Positions 7,277-8,474 of a DNA stretch of 8,474 nucleotides are shown one piece after another. The stretch is from Acidobacteriota bacterium (lineage in GTDB: Bacteria > Acidobacteriota > Holophagae > Thermotomaculales > Thermotomaculaceae): contig WFPG01000017.1 of the NCBI GenBank assembly GCA_015487755.1, positions 1-8,474 of the forward strand. Reading direction: 5' to 3'. How positions within the stretch are numbered: position 1 is the stretch's first letter; the number at the start of each line of letters is the position of its first letter. The position numbers were made by a program, and so were the translations under genes. The notes below the pieces were generated by a model. It saw nothing but the letters and a program-made list of their open reading frames with translations, ran no database searches and was not told the origin of the DNA.

Positions 7277-8464
7277 ATGACAAAAAAGAAAGCGCTAATT
7301 ACTGGAATTACCGGTCAGGACGGAGCATACCTTGCGGAATTTCTTTTAAGCAAAGGGTATGAAGTGCACGGGGTTAAGAGAAGAAGCTCACTGTTCAACA
7401 CAGAAAGGATAGACCATTTATACAAAGACCCTCATGAAAAAGATGTTAACTTTTTTCTTCATTACGGTGACTTAACCGACGGCTTGAGCCTTACAAAACT
7501 TATTGGAGAGATTAAACCTGACGAAATATACAATTTAGGAGCACAATCCCATGTTGCCGTTTCATTTGAGCAACCTGAATATACAGCAAATTGCGACGGG
7601 CTTGGAACTTTGAGAATTTTAGAAGCGGTAAGAATGTTAGGGTTAACCGATAAAGTGAAAATATATCAGGCTTCAACTTCGGAGTTATTCGGAAAAGTGC
7701 AGGAGATCCCCCAGAATGAAAAAACACCTTTTTACCCGAGAAGCCCTTACGGGGTTGCAAAACTATACGCATACTGGATAACGGTAAACTACAGGGAAGC
7801 ATACAATATGTTTGCATGCAACGGTATTTTATTTAACCATGAATCCCCTATAAGGGGAGAAACCTTTGTTACAAGAAAAATAACAAGGGGAGTGGCAAGG
7901 ATACTTTTAGGGCTTGATAAAAAACTCTTTCTGGGAAATTTAAGTGCAAAGAGAGACTGGGGGCATGCAAAAGACTATGTTAAAGGTATGTGGATGATTC
8001 TCCAGCAGGATGAGCCGGAAGATTTTGTGCTTGCAACGGGAAAAACTTCGGAAGTAAGGGAATTTGCAAGAAAAGCATTTAAAGAATTAGGTGTTGAGAT
8101 AGAATTTAGGGGAAAAGGGGTAGATGAAGAAGGGGTAATAGTGAAAGTTAACGAAGATAAAATGAACGAGAAGTTGAAAAAAGCAAATGTAGATTATACA
8201 GAACATATTGAACAGATAGTATCAAATACTAAAAAACTTATAGGCGAGAGCGTTATAAAGGTAGACCCGAAATACTTCAGGCCTGCGGAAATCGACATAT
8301 TAGTGGGAGATTACTCAAAGGCCAAAGAAAAATTAGGCTGGGAGCCTACCCTCACTGTAGATGACTTAATAAGAGATATGGTTGAAAACGACCTTGAAAA
8401 AAACTACAAAGAAGTTATTCTTAAAAACTGCGGGTTTGAAATAATCAAAAGTTGTGAAATATAA
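7277..8464 (+). CDS. gmd: GDP-mannose 4,6-dehydratase
   Basis: A 395-residue short-chain (extended) dehydratase that converts GDP-D-mannose to GDP-4-keto-6-deoxymannose, the precursor of GDP-L-fucose, GDP-rhamnose or GDP-perosamine for surface glycans. Numbering from the ATG at 7277: the Rossmann motif GITGQDG (10-16), the NADP-binding [16 protein letters not shown] region (34-49), HYGDLTDG (62-69), [15 protein letters not shown] (86-100), the catalytic Thr134 and Glu136 (QASTSELFG), Tyr158 and Lys162 (SPYGVAK), [16 protein letters not shown] (186-201) and [10 protein letters not shown] (226-235). The tail has [17 protein letters not shown] (329-345) and KLGWEP. It is about 20 residues longer than E. 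coli Gmd because of a charged helical insertion (about 291-326). I prefer ATG 7277 over TTG 7265 because of the ribosome binding site. The following gene, often fcl/wcaG or another GDP-sugar enzyme, is beyond the window; only 10 bases remain. Confidence 0.96.
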   Translation: MTKKKALITGITGQDGAYLAEFLLSKGYEVHGVKRRSSLFNTERIDHLYKDPHEKDVNFFLHYGDLTDGLSLTKLIGEIKPDEIYNLGAQSHVAVSFEQPEYTANCDGLGTLRILEAVRMLGLTDKVKIYQASTSELFGKVQEIPQNEKTPFYPRSPYGVAKLYAYWITVNYREAYNMFACNGILFNHESPIRGETFVTRKITRGVARILLGLDKKLFLGNLSAKRDWGHAKDYVKGMWMILQQDEPEDFVLATGKTSEVREFARKAFKELGVEIEFRGKGVDEEGVIVKVNEDKMNEKLKKANVDYTEHIEQIVSNTKKLIGESVIKVDPKYFRPAEIDILVGDYSKAKEKLGWEPTLTVDDLIRDMVENDLEKNYKEVILKNCGFEIIKSCEI

Positions 8465-8474
8465 GGTGTTTAGG

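Noticed and set aside
1..8474. Mobile elements, CRISPR arrays, tRNA or rRNA genes
   Set aside because: No terminal inverted repeats, transposase or integrase motifs, regularly spaced repeats or RNA-gene signatures were seen by eye on either strand.

Overview
This is a bacterial window dominated by one well-formed operon on the minus strand. The operon encodes the glycine cleavage system (gcvT-gcvH-gcvPA-gcvPB) and ends with an M29-family metallo-aminopeptidase gene. The P-protein is split into two subunits (PA/PB), an arrangement common in thermophiles, Firmicutes, Thermotogae, archaea and several deep-branching bacterial phyla; E. coli and mitochondria use one fused chain. The operon is mid-40s % GC by eye, with strong purine-rich Shine-Dalgarno sites and sigma-70-like promoters. 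I cannot assign a phylum; an anaerobic or thermophilic Gram-negative-type bacterium is a guess from the split P-protein, the M29 peptidase and the GDP-mannose dehydratase.

Layout: positions 1-373 (+) hold the C-terminal end of an AT-rich gene (about 29% GC) that enters from the left edge; I do not recognise it with confidence. It converges on the gcv operon across a short gap (374-497) that contains the operon's terminator hairpin. The operon runs leftward from a promoter near 5926-5954 to 498 with overlaps or very small gaps between genes, so it is almost certainly one transcript. Upstream of it, on the same strand, lies a family 2 glycosyltransferase (6025-6942). It diverges across an AT-rich intergenic region from gmd (GDP-mannose 4,6-dehydratase, + strand, 7277-8464). 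The window ends 10 bases after the gmd stop.

How the genes work together: GcvPA/PB decarboxylates glycine and passes the aminomethyl group to lipoylated GcvH. GcvT then transfers the one-carbon unit to tetrahydrofolate and releases ammonia. The fourth component (dihydrolipoyl dehydrogenase) and the lipoylation enzymes are not here. The co-transcribed aminopeptidase could supply amino acids, including glycine, from peptides, but that link is inference. The glycosyltransferase and gmd look like the edge of a separate cell-surface polysaccharide locus.

I found no mobile element, CRISPR array, tRNA, rRNA or clearly novel system. The most useful points are the gcvT start correction (its longest frame begins on the promoter's -35 box), the peptidase embedded in the gcv operon, the foreign-looking left-edge gene end, and the long leader and lineage-specific insertion of gmd.
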